A stretch of 64,000 nucleotides of DNA from Lepus europaeus (Eukaryota; Chordata; Mammalia; Lagomorpha; Leporidae): assembly GCF_033115175.1 (NCBI RefSeq), contig NC_084830.1, positions 117,702,709 through 117,766,708 of the forward strand, in the 5' to 3' direction. The notes beneath the pieces are model-generated. The model worked only from the letters and a program-made list of their open reading frames with translations, was not told the DNA's origin and made no database searches. The position numbers were made by a program, and so were the translations under genes. Positions 9,991 through 22,089 of this stretch are shown here, piece by piece. The first letter of the stretch is position 1; each line of letters opens with the position of its first letter.

Positions 9991-10866
9991 CTTTTTTTAA
10001 AAGTTTTATTTAATACATATAAATTTCAAAATTACAACTTTTGGATTATTGCAGCTTTTCCCCCCATAACCTCCCTCTCACCCACAACCATCCCATCTCC
10101 CACTCCCCCTTACATCCCATTCTTCATCAAGATTCATTTTCAATTATCCTTATGTACAGAAGATAAACTTGGTATATATACTAAGTAAAGATTTCAACAG
10201 TTTGCACCCACACAGATACACAAAGTAAAATGTACTGTTTGAGTAGTAGTTTTACTGTTAATTCGCATAGTACAACACATTAAGGAGAGAGATCCTACAT
10301 GGGGAGTAAGTGCACAGTGACTCCTGTTGTTGATTTAACAATTGACACTCTTATTTATGACATCAGTAAACACCCGAGGCTCTTGTCATGAGCTGCCAAG
10401 GTTATGGAAGCCTCTTGAGTTCATCAACTCTGATCTCATTTAGACAAGGCCATAGTCAAAGTGTAAGTCCTCTCCTCCCTTCAGAGAAAGGTACCTCCTT
10501 CTTTGATGGCCTGTTCTTTCCACTGGGATCTTACTCACAGAGATCTTTCATTTAGGTTTTTTTTTTTTTTTTTGCTAGAGTGTCTTGGCTTTCCATGCCT
10601 AAAAAACTCTCATGGGCTTTTTTTTTTTAGCTGGATCTGAGTGCCTTAAGGGATGATTCTGAGGCCAGAGTGCTGTTTTGGATATCTGCCATTCTATGAG
10701 TCTGCTGTGTATCCCGCTTCCCACGTTGGATTGTTCTCTCCTTTTTAATTTTATCAGTTATTATTAGCAGACACTAGTCTCATTTATGTGATCCCTTTGA
10801 CTCTTAGTCCTATCATTATGATCAATTATGAACATAAACTGATCACTTTGACTAGTAAGATGGACA
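9991..10866 (-). mobile_element. rabbit-type L1 3' UTR, antisense
   Basis: It begins with a T-run and ATTTAATACATATAAATTTC, then the CCACTCCCCC block and TTCATTTTCAATTATCCTTATG. CTACATGGGGAGTAAGTGCAC, AGAGAAAGGTACCTCCTTC and TCTGCCATTCTATGAGTCTG follow. The same order is seen at 22090-23555 and, inverted, at 57142-57840. It is 5'-truncated within the 3' UTR. Confidence 0.9.
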
Positions 10867-10899
10867 GAACTCCTTGCATGCAATAGCGATTCATTGACA

Positions 10900-10985
10900 A
10901 CTCGTGTTCTTTAGATGAGAATACTAAGGCCAGATGGGTTAAGTCACATGTGCATGTGGTGGTAAGTGATGCCTTTGCTTCTTAT
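10900..10985 (-). mobile_element. MIR fragment
   Basis: TTTAGATGAGAATACTAAGG and GGGTTAAGTCACATG are the antisense MIR core pattern (lower stem of an ancient tRNA-derived SINE). Confidence 0.5.
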
Positions 10986-11087
10986 CTGGAAGAACATAAA
11001 TAAGTTACTAAGATTTCCATGTTGTTTCTACCTACTGTTATTTTTCCATCCAGCAAGTAGAATTAATTTTATAAACCTCAGTCAGAT

Positions 11088-11110
11088 GATCACACACACA
11101 CACACACACA
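11088..11110. repeat. (CA)n microsatellite
   Basis: Eleven consecutive CA units inside the L2 relic. Confidence 0.95.
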
Positions 11111-11299
11111 TTTGCTCAGACCTTCTGGAGGCTTCCCATCACACAGTAAAATACTTATAGCCCTTACCATGGACTTCTGCCGTCTTGCCTCCCTTATCTT
11201 TGACAACATAGTCTAGCCCCTGTTGCTTCCTTTGTTCCATAGACCTGCTGAGCAGATCTCTCTTGAGGGCAATTATAATTGCTATTCCTTTGTTGATTT

Positions 11300-11570
11300 C
11301 TTATTTCAATTTTAATTATTTTTAGCAGATTCAATATGATTTGTATATACAAGTCCAAGAACATGATGACATTTCCTTCCTCACACCCTCTTTTCTTCTA
11401 CTTTTTTGGTTTTTGAGATAACATATTTTAAATTTACATTACAGTAAAAGGGCTTAATGCTTCTCTGAATAAGAATTAATGAATAAAAGCAAAAAGACCC
11501 TAGTTTAGTGGGAATATAGACAATGGCTGTAAATTGTAATTGAATGGAAAAATTACTCTTTCTTTTGAAG
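11300..11570 (-). mobile_element. older rabbit-type L1 3' UTR inside the L2
   Basis: GAGATAACATATTTTAAATTTAC, TAAAAGGGCTTAATGCTTC and GGGAATATAGACAATGGCTG are degraded antisense L1 3' UTR landmarks. L2 sequence resumes on the far side. Confidence 0.6.
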
Positions 11571-11895
11571 ATACTCTTTTGTTAGATCCTCATGGCTCAC
11601 TTTATTAAAGTTTCTGTTCAAATATTTCTTCAAGCAAAAAGGCTTCCCCTGACTGTTACAGAACTGAGTGCCATCCCCCTCCATCATACTTCACTTGTTA
11701 TTATGGACCTACCATTTCTCTTTAAAGCATAGAATGCTTTATTCTATGTTAATCTTATTGACTGTTTTCTCTACTAGAAAGTAAACCTAGAAGATTAGAA
11801 TATTTTCTTGTTTCCTGTTGTATCCTTAGTACCCAGAAGGCTGACTGGCACACAGTATGAACACAGTCAAATGTGTTGAATAAATGTGACCTTGT

Positions 11896-12560
11896 CAGAG
11901 GCCGTGTTTTCTAACTGCAAATGATGTTATTTTCATTATTATTTAATCAGAATATTTGTTAAATCACTGGCTATTTTAAAGATATATTATTTAATTGTGA
12001 TTAGGATGTTTTTCATAATGCTTCATTAAAACTAGAGAATCAACTACTGTTATATCTGAAGTAACTGAGCATCTGGCAAGCTGAATCTAAAGAGTCCTAT
12101 ATCTTAAACTTTTGCTAATTCCATTTTCTGAGTTTACTTCAAGAGGTGAAGGTGTTTGTAAGCATAAGAACTCAGTTTTACTTGTCCGTGAAGATTTATA
12201 ACAGTTCATTTTTGTCTAGTGCAAAAGCCTGCTATGAATTAAAATAGGTAATTAGGTAATAAACTATTTGTAATGTATTAAAGCTATTAGTAAGCTGTAA
12301 GTACTCAAAGCATCATTAGTATCAAAGTGTATGAAGATGGAAAAGTTCAGTGTGCCATTTACAGTAAATTATTCAGCTCTTTAAAGTAAAATAAATATTT
12401 TGATAATGTGCTAATGATTCTTCAGTATAATGTCAAGTAACTAAATTGATGGTAGGTTTGCAATGAGAAAAGAGTTTGCATGAGAAATGGTTTGCATGAG
12501 AAATGATAATTTCTTAATGATATTTTTCTTCATCTTTTGACCTTTTCGCTTTTTAATATT
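11896..12560. other. unique sequence, nothing recognised
   Basis: AT-rich sequence ending at the target of the C-SINE at 12578. A 22-base near-duplication of ATGAGAAATG units occurs at 12474-12504. Confidence 0.5.
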
Positions 12561-12577
12561 CAAAATTCTATTTGAGT

Positions 12578-12837
12578 GGGGGCCGGCGCGGTGGCGCACT
12601 AGGTTAATCCTCCGCCTGCGGCGCCAGCATCCCATATGGGTGCCGGGTTCTAATCCCGGTTGCTCCTCTTCCAGTCCAGCTCTCTGCTGTGGCCCGGGAG
12701 GGCAGTGGAGGATGGCCTAAGTGCTTGGGCTCCTGCACCTGCATGGGAGACCAGGGAGAAGCACCTGGTTCCTGGCTTTGGATCAGTGTAGCTCCTGCCG
12801 TTGCGGCCATTTGGGGAGTGAACCAATGGAAGGAAGA

Positions 12838-12873
<36 letters not shown>

Positions 12874-12962
12874 TCCCTCTCCCTCTCCCTCTCCCTCTCT
12901 CTCTCTCTCTCTCACTGTCTGTAACTCTACCTGTCAAATTAAATAAATAAAAATCTTAAAAA
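12578..12962 (+). mobile_element. well-preserved C-SINE, plus strand, 16-bp TSD
   Basis: It has a complete head GGCCGGCGCGGTGGCGCAC, B box GGTTCTAATCCCGG, and the body through GGCCATTTGGGGAGTGAACC. The tail is an expanded (CT)n/(CCCTCT)n tract, then CTACCTGTCAAATTAAAT and A-run. TSD AAAATTCTATTTGAGT at 12562-12577 and AAAATTCCATTTGAGT at 12963-12978. It is one of few plus-strand young copies. The Pol III A and B boxes look intact, but transcription is not shown. Confidence 0.95.
12841..12912. repeat. (CT)n / (CCCTCT)n expansion in SINE tail
   Basis: Pure pyrimidine for about 72 bp: CT dinucleotides, five CCCTCT units, CT dinucleotides. Confidence 0.95.
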
Positions 12963-13185
12963 AAAATTCCATTTGAGTTACTTTATCAGATAATCAATTA
13001 ATGTCATCTTTTTGATGGTATATATTGCACTTTAGCAATTTCAAGTCTTAGGTTAAAAATTAAATCTACAATAGATTTAATAGATTTAATAAGAAGTTAA
13101 ATCTAAAATTTAGAGAATAAGTTCATAATATACTAGACATTGGGCTAAGTTCTTTGCATAATAGCACATGTCTACCACCAAGTCT

Positions 13186-13640
13186 TTTTTTCGTTTTATT
13201 TTGAATTGTTTAGGTCTTAAGAGGAGTTCAAAAGAGTGCAGAAAGCTCTTGTGTGCTCATCACCTGACTTTTCCCAATCTTGCCATATCCATAGTATGCT
13301 GTCAAAACCAGGAAACTGATATAGCTAAATGTTAACTTGAATTCAGATCTTATTTGGATTATAACAGTGTCTACCTGTTTTTCTGGTATCTACAGTTGTA
13401 TGAATTTTTACTCCATGTGTCAGCTATTTATGCAGTCATTTTTACAATTAAGATACAGAGATGTTCCATCAACACAGAGAAATGTCTTCATGTTATGCCT
13501 TCATAGTCATCCTTCTCAACGTGAGCCCCTGTCAACCACTGATCTCTTTTCCATCACTATAGTTTTAGTACTTTAATATGTTATATATATGGAACCATCA
13601 AAAACCTTTAAACATATGCTTATATGTTTTCCATTTTAAC
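13186..13640 (-). mobile_element. old L1M fragment, antisense
   Basis: TTACAATTAAGATACAGAGATG, CTGTCAACCACTGATCTC and ATGTTATATATATGGAACCATC are degraded forms of an L1M 3' UTR in antisense. Confidence 0.5.
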
Positions 13641-13644
13641 CTAA

Positions 13645-13765
13645 GAAGGAGACTTGGAGGGGGGATACCTTGCTGAAGATCCTTCAGCCAATAAGAAGGC
13701 TTTAGAATTGTAGCACAGGTTTATCTGAGAGCAAAACCTGTGTTCTGATCTGTGCTATTTTTTCT
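13645..13765 (-). mobile_element. MIR fragment
   Basis: The order CTGAAGATCCTTCAGCCAATAAG, GGCTTTAGAATTGTAGC, ACCTGTGTTCTGATC follows an antisense MIR. Confidence 0.45.
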
Positions 13766-14014
13766 TCTGTTTTGTAAGTGGTAAATGTCTGGGTCCTAGT
13801 GATATTAAAGTTATTGTTTCAAGGAGGTATTAGAGTTTTCCTTTGAAAGTGATCTTTAACAAAATGTTTTAGATATTTGTTTTTGAGTAGAATAGGACAT
13901 TATGGAATGTGTCACAGTAAGTGCATCTATTCAGTGGCATAAGTTTTATCTTGATGGACTATCAAGTATCCTAATACCATGTCTCATTATGTGAGCCTTT
14001 TTATTTAAAATTAA

Positions 14015-14465
14015 AATAATTATTATGGTAAGAACACTTAACATGAGATTTATCTCTTAATAGATTTTAAGTGTATAATATAGTATTGTTGACTACAAGC
14101 ACAATGATGTATAGCAGGTCTTTAGAACTTATTCATCTTGTATAATTAAAACTCTACACCTGTTGGTTGACTCCCCATTTATGCCTCCCTCAACTTCAAG
14201 GAACCACCATTCTGATGTCTGCTTTTGTGAATTTGACTATTTTAGATAGCTCACGTAAATGGAATCATGGATTATTTTCTCCGCTGTAACTGGTTATTTT
14301 GGTTAGCTTCCATAATGTCCTAAAGGTTCATCCACGTTGTTAAGCTTGCTGGATTTCCTTATTTTTTTTAAGACTAAATCACATGTTCATCATCCATTTA
14401 TCTGTGAATGGTCATTTGGCTATTATGGATAGTGGTGTGATGAACATGAGAATGCTAAAATCTAT
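14015..14465 (-). mobile_element. L1M 3' UTR and ORF2 end, antisense
   Basis: GGAACCACCATTCTGATGTC, GTGAATTTGACTATTTTAGATAG and GTCCTAAAGGTTCATCCACG mark an antisense L1M tail. It lies head-to-head with the sense L1M that follows. Both cover the same 3' region, so they are two insertions rather than one inverted copy. Confidence 0.7.
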
Positions 14466-14469
14466 TCCT

Positions 14470-14860
14470 GATCCCAGCATATATATGCAACAAGATACTA
14501 TCTAGTCATAAAATGATGAAATTCTGTAATTTCTGACAACATAGGTAGAATTAGATGTCATTTTGTTAAGTGATATAGGCCAGACACAGAAAGACAAATA
14601 CTGAATGACCTTGCTTACATGTGATTCTAAAAAAATTGACCTCATAGAAGTTAAGAGTAGAATAGTGGTTACCAGAGTCTGGGGAGTAAAGGAGGAATGA
14701 GAAAAGAGGAAAAGTTGATAAATGGTCAAAACATTAGATAGAATTAAATTCTGATGCTCGATTGCACAGTAGGGTAACTACAGATAATGATAATATATTG
14801 TAAATTTTAAAAAAAGTTAGAAGAAATGGTTTTGAACATTTTTATCACAAAGAAATTGCT
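14470..14860 (+). mobile_element. L1M ORF2 end and 3' UTR, sense
   Basis: It reads ORF2 end (AAGTGATATAGGCCAGACAC), then GTGGTTACCAGAGTCTGGGG and AATATATTGTAAATTTTAAA, as in L1M 3' UTRs. Confidence 0.75.
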
Positions 14861-14869
14861 AATTTTCCT

Positions 14870-16320
14870 CGATCTGAACATCATATATCAAAACTTCACA
14901 TGATACCCTATTTGTAGAATTTTTGTGCAATTTTAAGAAGAAAAAAAATCTTTACTTCAATTCTTTTATATGAATATCCAGAAATTTCTGGACATTATGA
15001 TGGTTGTTTTTAATTATTTTAGGCACCTCTATAATAGTTTTCATAGCACCTGTAGCATTTTACATTTATCTGCTCTTTTCTTATTGCTATATGCTAAGGA
15101 CATTTGGACTATTTTGAAATTATCTACACCCCCTAGCTAAAAGATCTGACAATTTGGAGGGGTCATATGGACCACAGGGAAGAGCAGATCAAAGGTACTT
15201 ATAAATGCAATAATATTAAGATAAGCTACCTAAAATTAGGAAAAACACAATAGAAGCATATTTGTAGCAGGTAGTTTAAGTCAGTTTGCAAACTGGTGAT
15301 CTGATTAACAAACTGGCCTGCAGGTATTTTTTATTGTCTTAGCAATGTTTGGTAAACACTGTTTTGAACTGGTTACAAACATGTAATACTGGGAAACAAT
15401 GCAAACTCTGGTTTCTTGCTTTTATTTTTTAATTACATTGTCTGTCACCTTGACCTGACAGTGTTATTATTTGACAATGAAGCTGAGTCTAAGTCATTGT
15501 TTTACCATCTACACTGAGTAAATGCTTTCTAATTTGCCATAGTCCCTCCTAGTTCAACAGACTCATTTAGGTTACCTTCTAAGTGTCTTTATGCATTTGA
15601 GATTGTGTCATCTGTTAAAGAGGTTAGGAAGATGATATCTGCATTTTCTGCCCTCTGCTCTGTAGAATAATGCTTCTGTAAATGATAACAATTGACTAGG
15701 ACTTTAGGGTCAAATAAGATTTGGAAATACTGAGTGCTTATCTCACTTTGGAAATTCATAGTCATATTCACATATTAATAAAGGATATAAAATATTGTTT
15801 TAGTTCTGTATAACCCACTTATCTCAGTTGTTCCTATGTTTATTTGACTGTATATATGTATATGCATGCAAATAGGTAGTTGTAAATGTATAGATATTTA
15901 TGTAACTATTGCATAATATTATGGCTTCTTTGAACAACTGTTTTCTTAAAATTATTTTAGGGAGATGCAGATGGAGAATGTTAGAGAAATGCTTGAGCTT
16001 TCAGCTTTTTATAACATCTGAAATAATTGACTTTCTATAAATAAAATTCTCAAATTTTCATTATACTGATGTGAAACCAACATGGCATACCCATTAATGC
16101 TGACTAAAACACTTTCAATTTGGGTAAAAGCTAAAAATAAAACCTCAAAACCTAAGAATAGTTGTGAAATTGGAAGCATCAATAGAACACTCTATGGTCA
16201 GCATATTTCAAATGAGTGAGAAGACTCATCCTTTCACAGCAAAATCTGCCTCAGTAGCTTATCAGATATGCTAATTTTGAAGATGTATGTTATAATTCTC
16301 CAAAGTGTAGTGTGTATCAC
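14870..16320. other. unique sequence, nothing recognised
   Basis: About 1.4 kb, AT-rich, with no recognisable transposon, exon or RNA gene. Confidence 0.45.
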
Positions 16321-16324
16321 TTAA

Positions 16325-17350
16325 CTACATCATTCATTCATTCAACAAAAATTTAAGTACTTTGAATGTACTGCTCGCAGCTTATCAATTAGTGAATAAA
16401 ACAAAACCTAGCTCTCACAGAGCTCATGATCTTATGGAGAAAACAAGTATTGAGCAAGTTAACAAGCATCAATATCTAATTACCTGTTGTAGTAGTGCTA
16501 TGAATAAATCATACACCAGGCTAGTGGGTAGAGAATAAGGGTAGTGGAGGAGTCCTTCCTCTTTAGGTTGGATGACTATGGAAGGAATCCTGAAGAAGAT
16601 TGCATTTATGCTGAGTACAAAAATAACCAAAGGAACAATCAAGGATAAGTGGAGTGAAGAAAATTCCAGATATATGGGATAGCACATGCAGAAATTCCAA
16701 AATGGGAAATTTCTCAGTGTATTTTACCAGCTTCTTACTTGGGAGAGTGACAGTAAGCCCAATGATAACTGGTGATGAGGGTGGGCAGACTGGTGAGAGA
16801 GGTACGTAGGGAGAGCTGTCTATTATAGCCTCATTTTTGGCCATGAAAAGAGGCGTAGCAATTTAGATTTTATTTAAAATTCGTTTAGATACTGGTGCAA
16901 ATTTTTTTAAAAAAATTTATTAAAGGAATAGTTTAGGTTTACAACAAAATAGCAAAGCATTTTAATTAGGAAATAATGTGGCTGATTTTAGTTTTCCTAA
17001 CTTTCACTACAGCTACTGTAAATTTTGGTAAGGATTGAGTTTAGAATATAAGAGAGTGATAATGCCGTTATGGAGGAGTTGGTGTTTCTTTGACAGTGCT
17101 GGTGGTTGCAGGGTTGGAGAATAATGTATCAGGAGCATATATGTTTTGTATATGACAACAATTGGATTTTCTAATAAATTTCATGTGGTGCATGAAAGAG
17201 TAGGATGATTCCGATATTTCTAACTTAAGAAATGAGGTGGCTAAAAGGATGTCCAAAGGAAGGACTGATTTGGAGGGAGAAAATAGTAATGAGGGATTGA
17301 GTTTTGGACATTTCTGTGGAGTCACCTACTAGAGTTAGTATAGAGTGTAT
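16325..17350 (-). mobile_element. L2 3' half, antisense
   Basis: It opens with ATTCATTCATTCAACAAAAATTTAAG, the reverse of the L2 terminus. It continues through CTCACAGAGCTCATGATC and ends near TGAGGGATTGAGTTTTGGAC, the antisense of the L2 ORF2 reverse-transcriptase C-terminal region. It is heavily diverged, and its open frames are not maintained. Confidence 0.7.
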
Positions 17351-18140
17351 TTAACTCTGGAATTTTGAGGAGAGATAGAGGCTGATTCTGTTCATTTGGG
17401 AGCACCTCTACATTAATAAAATGAGAAAAAATGTAATAAATGCAATCTAATCACATGTAGAAAGTACTTTCTACTGAGTGTTGGTTTCCTGGAGGCAAGT
17501 TCCTTGTGTATTTCATTTTACTTATACATCGGATTTCAAAACCTGGTTTCTTTTCATTTGCAGACAACAGTATTTTTAATGCCCCAAATTAAGTGGTTTC
17601 TGGTTCATGACATTTCATGCATGCTGTGCCAGATGTAGAGTGAAGAGCTAGTTACATGCTACTCACAGGTGGGCAACTCATCACTTAGACATACCCTCCA
17701 AATAACTAGAGACTGATATTTTTTAATGGGCAGATTCACCATGGTTATAACTCTGTGAGCCTACTTTGTCTTGGATTCTGTTTTCAACTCACTGACAGAT
17801 GGTAATGACTCAGTAAAACTCAAATATAAGCTTCATATTTCATTTTTTGCTTATTTAGAATAATGATCCTTGGGTCAATCTACATGGTAGAGACTCACTT
17901 TAATAAAGAAATTCACCAGGAGGTAAAAATTAGTCGGTGTGGTGGTGTGATGAAGATAATTCCATTTGAAAACACACCCAGATCCAAATCCCAGACCTGC
18001 TGTTTATTAGTTCTTTATTTTTGAGGGTATTTCACTTTGCATTCCTTGTATTGCTTTCTTTTTTGCAGCATTTTACTTTATTACTTAAATACTTAATTTA
18101 TTTATTACTTATTTTATTTTACTTTATTTATTACTTATAT
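17351..18140. other. mostly unique; MIR scrap near 17935-18012
   Basis: CACCCAGATCCAAATCCCAG followed by CTGCTGTTTATTAG fits a small MIR core. The rest is unremarkable. 18075-18160 is low-complexity TTATTTA/ACTTAA with an internal duplication. Confidence 0.4.
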
Positions 18141-18145
18141 ACTTA

Positions 18146-18191
18146 ATTTATTTATTTGAAAGAATTACAGAGAGGTAGAGCCAATGAGAGG

Positions 18192-18228
<37 letters not shown>

Positions 18229-18461
18229 TCCATCTGCTAGTTCACTCTTTAGATGACTGCAAAGGACAGAGCTGAGCTGATCTGAAGCCAGGACCCAAGA
18301 GCCTCTTCCAGGTCTCATGTGGGTATAGGGGCTCAAGGACTTGGGCCATCCTGCACTGCTTTCCCAGACCTTAGCATAGAGTTGAATTGGAATTGGTGCC
18401 CATATGAGATGCTGATGCTATAGGCTGGGGCTTTCACCTGCTGTGGCACAGCGCTGGCCCC
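18146..18461 (-). mobile_element. old C-SINE with (GA)n
   Basis: Tail TTTATTTGAAAGAATTACAG, then an uninterrupted GA run at 18194-18225, CTCCATCTGCTAGTTCACTC, and head CAGCGCTGGCCCC. Confidence 0.9.
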
Positions 18462-19055
18462 ACTACTGTTTTTTTTAGTTGGCATATGGTTATAGTATAC
18501 CAGAAATTAAATATTATTTTGTATATGTTACTATTATTAAATATAAAATGATGTGTATGTTCAATTTCTTTTAAAAAACGCCCTTCAAAAGGCTATTTTT
18601 TTTTCTTCACTTTACTGACAGACCAGCAGTTGTTTTGTTTCTAGAATTCTTTTTATTGACATTTCTGCCTTCTCTCCATATGGCTTTATTTGCCATTATA
18701 GCCCACTAAGTAATTAACTCTCCATTGTAGAAAATTTAGAGGGTAAGGAAAGTGATTTGAGAATACTGTTGAATGGTTTTCTTATTTATAATGGTTCAAT
18801 ATGTGTTAAGCTTTATCAGAGACTTTTAAAATGTGAGACTTACGTGTGTGCTTATGTCTGGGTGAGAATTGTATCTGAGAGAAAAACAAATTAAGAGACT
18901 GGAATGAACAATCAAGATGTAAAAAACAAAACAAAGCAAAAAATTAAAACCAACAACATAAAAACTACTGCCTTCCCAATTTACTTATGTAAAAATAACA
19001 TGAATACTTACATAAACTTTTAAAGGAGAGACTGAACATTAGGTTTAATTTGTGG
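18462..19055. other. unique sequence, nothing recognised
   Basis: AT-rich sequence with A-rich low-complexity at 18918-18965. Confidence 0.5.
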
Positions 19056-19345
19056 ATAGGAGCAGGAATTTGCTGCGGTGGTTAAGATGCTGCTTTGGAT
19101 TCCCATATTCCAAATGGGAGTGTTTACTTTCAGTTCTGTGTCTGCTTTTTGTCTACTTCCTATCTATATCCTTGGAGGTAGCAGGTGATGGTCCACCTGT
19201 ATGAGATACTGGATTGAGTTCTAGGCTGTTGACTTTGGCCTGCCCAGTGTTAGCTGTTTGGATAGTTGAAGTTCTCTCTGTCTCACCTCTCTTTCTCTGT
19301 CTCTCTCTCTCTCTTTTGTATACACACACACACACACACCCACAT
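19056..19345 (+). mobile_element. old C-SINE, CSINE3-like, with (CT)n(AC)n tail
   Basis: The head TTTGCTGCGGTGGTTAAGATGC is followed by GGAGGTAGCAGGTGATGG and TTGGCCTGCCCAGTGTTAGC. Its CT tail passes into an (AC)n run at 19321-19340. Confidence 0.8.
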
Positions 19346-19461
19346 CTGTAACCTCATTTTCTCCATGAATCCTTCATTAAGTTCTCTGAAAAGGTCAAAT
19401 TCTCATTCTATATATAAAAGATATGAAAGATGTCCTGAAGTTCTAAAGTGTGCTCAATATG

Positions 19462-19462
<1 letters not shown>

Positions 19463-19503
<41 letters not shown>
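19463..19503. repeat. (TTA)n microsatellite
   Basis: About 13 uninterrupted trinucleotides grown from the SINE tail, likely polymorphic. Confidence 0.95.
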
Positions 19504-19830
19504 TGACAGGCAGAGTGCACAGTGAGAGAGAGAGACAGAGAGAAAGGTCTTCCTTTACCGTTGATTCACCCTCTAATGGCCGCTGCGGCTGGCGCGCTGC
19601 GGCTGGTGCACCTCGCCGATTCGAAGCCAGGAGCCAGGTGCTTCTCCTGGTCTCCCATGCGGGTGCAGGACCCAAGCACTTGGGCCCTCCTCCACTGCAC
19701 TCGTGGGCCACAGCAGAGAGCTGGACTGGAAGAGGGGCAACCAGGACAGAATCCGGCGCCCCGACCGGGACTAGATCCTGGTGTGCCGGTGCCGCAGGCG
19801 GAGGATTAGCCTATTGAGCCATGGCACCGG
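19467..19830 (-). mobile_element. young C-SINE with (TTA)n tail, 12-bp TSD
   Basis: A near-consensus body with head ATGGCACCGG. The A-tail, read antisense, is not T-rich but an uninterrupted TTA repeat to 19503. TSD CAATATGTTTAT at 19455-19466 and 19831-19842. The open frames of 183 and 95 codons over it are SINE translations. Confidence 0.93.
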
Positions 19831-19842
19831 CAATATGTTTAT

Positions 19843-21040
19843 ATATTTTAATCAACATCTAGTTTTTTTCTAGTGCTCTATGGGGGGGGGAGCTTTGAAC
19901 ATCCTACTTAAAATTTTGTATTTTTTACATCTACAACTGTCTTGCACACAGCAGATGCACAATAAATGAATATTGACACTTCAGCACCATGTCATATATG
20001 CCTGTCAGGACTTGTAGCAGATGCTGTCAGTCATCAGCTTAATCTACCTTAGGACAATGCTGTGTGTTTCCTCTATATACCTACAGCCTTTTGTGTTACT
20101 TTGCCTCATGGCTGTAGGTGCTAGGTGGTGCAGGGGAAGGATAGGGTGCTGGAACGGTAATGCTCTTGGAATGACTTTCAAGGAAAGATAGAGATCTCAG
20201 TCTGTTCCCCAAGAACTCTAGGAGAGTCATAAGCATAGTTGAAATCCAGTTCCCTATAGCAGAAAGTCGCTCATTTATTCACAATTTATTAAGTTCTGCT
20301 CCCTTTCCTCTTCCACTTTTAAGTTCTTCACAGTGTTTCTTGGCATCACACCTGAAATAAATTATTTGTACCATATCATTTTTAAATATATTTGTTTATG
20401 GTAAAATGCAAACTAGACAGGACCAGAGCAGCACAACACTTCAGGAGAATTATTCTAGTGGCATTATTTGCATTACATCCTGTCCTTCAGTGGGCCCCGC
20501 ACATATAAGATTATCTAAATGATAGCTATGAGCGAAATATTTAAGGAAAAAACTTTGATGACAGCAGGCTCTTACTTAGTAACTTTCAGTTAGTGTTTAT
20601 TGGGTGTTTTCAGTATTCTAGAAGAAAAGAGGGTCAGATTAAAATTAAGTGATAGAACTTCAACTTCATTAAATTTATGGCTCTAGTGAACATCAAATGT
20701 TCTAAAATATGAGGCTTTCTATATCCCGGTGTTGGTTTTGATCTGAAAGATGGTCATTGTGACTTGAAAGCCTCAGAGCAGAAGCTGGTGGAGTTAGTCT
20801 CCTTGATGACTTGTCCATTTTATCTGAAGCATTAAGTAGGAATACATAATGTGATCTTTAATGTCATTTATTGTGTCTTACAATATGCAACAAAGCCAGT
20901 AAAATAAGAATGACACAGAATTGTCTACTTAAGAGGTCACAGGTATATCTCATCAAGGTTTCTGATTTTTCCTTCCCTCTTGAGTATTTTAAATTTTCTT
21001 TGTTATTCTTCAGTCCTCCATTTAACTCAATTAAACCAAT
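19843..21040. other. mostly unique; L2 terminus at about 19930-19985
   Basis: CTTGCACACAGCAGATGCAC and AATAAATGAATATTGAC resemble the L2 3' end (sense). A G9 run lies at 19883-19891. The remainder is not recognised. Confidence 0.4.
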
Positions 21041-21430
21041 ATTTATTGAATGAGAAATAAGTACCAGTATCTATGCTAGACACTGTAATGACTTTCAAAT
21101 ATGTACAGTTTAGTGAGAGCTATGGATAAGTAATTATTATCCCATAAGTTTATATTTGAAATAAGAAAGTTTAAAGACATGGAGAGGAAAAGCATGGACT
21201 TGAGGACAAACAAGGAGGTATTTCTAGAGGCTGTTTAGGGATTTGGTGCAGCATTATGAGAGTAGTAGGAGAGGTCACATGATCTTTAGGAGCAGTTGGG
21301 GTTAGTAAAGTAACATATAAGTAGGAAGCAGCTATTAGGGGTAGAGTTGGGTGTGTGGTTTGCATAATGGAAGGAGAGCATAGAAAGTTGACTAAGGGGT
21401 CTGGAGTGAATACTAAACTCCTGAGAATCA
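21030..21430 (-). mobile_element. L2-like fragment, antisense
   Basis: AACCAATATTTATTGAATGAG then GCTAGACACTGTAATGAC is the antisense L2 start pattern. The following purine-rich text is compatible with degraded L2 ORF2 antisense. Confidence 0.5.
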
Positions 21431-21439
21431 CTGTTTATT

Positions 21440-22085
21440 CCATGGTCAAAGGGACAGGGGCCACATTACAGGCATGTATGTGGGCAAGGGAGTTCTGATA
21501 AGAAGAGCATTTTGATTGTAAATTATGGAGACTTGGTGCCAACTGGTTTGAGTGAAAGGGAAGTTGACTCCAATTGATTGGATCAAAGGGAAGCATCAGG
21601 TATAGACATGGCCAGGCCCCAGAGCTCAATGATGATGTCAGGAATCTTTCTTCTCTGGGATTGCTTTTCCTCTTGGTTATTTTTATTTTTGGAGGCAAGA
21701 TGCACATCAGAAGTTTCACGGATATATTCCTAGTGACTTTCAGTCAAGAAAGAGAGATTTTATATCCTTTTGTGTCAGGGGAAAACAAAACAAATAAAAA
21801 AATTTAAAGAACCCCCTTCCCCACCCACCATAAAAATACTGATCTTGAGTCAATGGCCTAGATTAATTAGTGTGCCCATACTGAACCAATCATGGTTGTC
21901 AAGAGGCAGGCCTACCTATATGATTTCTGGGGACCAGTAGAAATGAAAGCAGAGAGTTCTTGCTCAAAAACTAAAAAGAGTCCTGTTAAAGGCAATAAAT
22001 TATAAGATTTATTCCTTTCTTTCATGATTTTTAATCTGTCATGATGTTTTTATTTGCTATTTAATATCTTTTTTTATCTTTTCTT
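21440..22085. other. unclassified; possibly an ancient repeat
   Basis: TGAACCAATCATGGTTGTCAAGAGGCAGG and preceding GTGCCCATACTG have the feel of an old interspersed repeat 3' UTR, but I cannot name it. No coding potential was seen. Confidence 0.3.
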
Positions 22086-22089
22086 GGAG

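Larger units (their letters stand above)
10990..11895 (+). mobile_element. L2 3' portion, interrupted at about 11300-11570
   Basis: The left part has CTTCCCATCACACAGTAAAATAC and TTGCCTCCCTTATCTTTGAC, typical of the L2 ORF2 C-terminal region. The right part ends with GGCTGACTGGCACACAGTATG and GTGTTGAATAAATG, the L2 3' terminus. A (CA)n microsatellite at 11088-11110 has grown inside it. Confidence 0.7.

Noticed and set aside
12578-12660. True tRNA gene at the SINE head
   Set aside because: A and B boxes are visible but the fold beyond them is the SINE body; it cannot form a complete cloverleaf acceptor stem.
14015-14860. Twin-primed L1M (head-to-head halves)
   Set aside because: Both halves cover the same ORF2-end and 3' UTR region, which twin priming would not produce. 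Two separate insertions fit better.
18194-18225. Regular repeats considered as a CRISPR-like array
   Set aside because: Simple GA microsatellite. No spacer structure, and the genome is mammalian.
19266-19817. 183-codon open frame with a polytyrosine run
   Set aside because: It crosses a CSINE3 tail, an (AC)n run, a (TTA)n microsatellite (giving the tyrosines) and a C-SINE.
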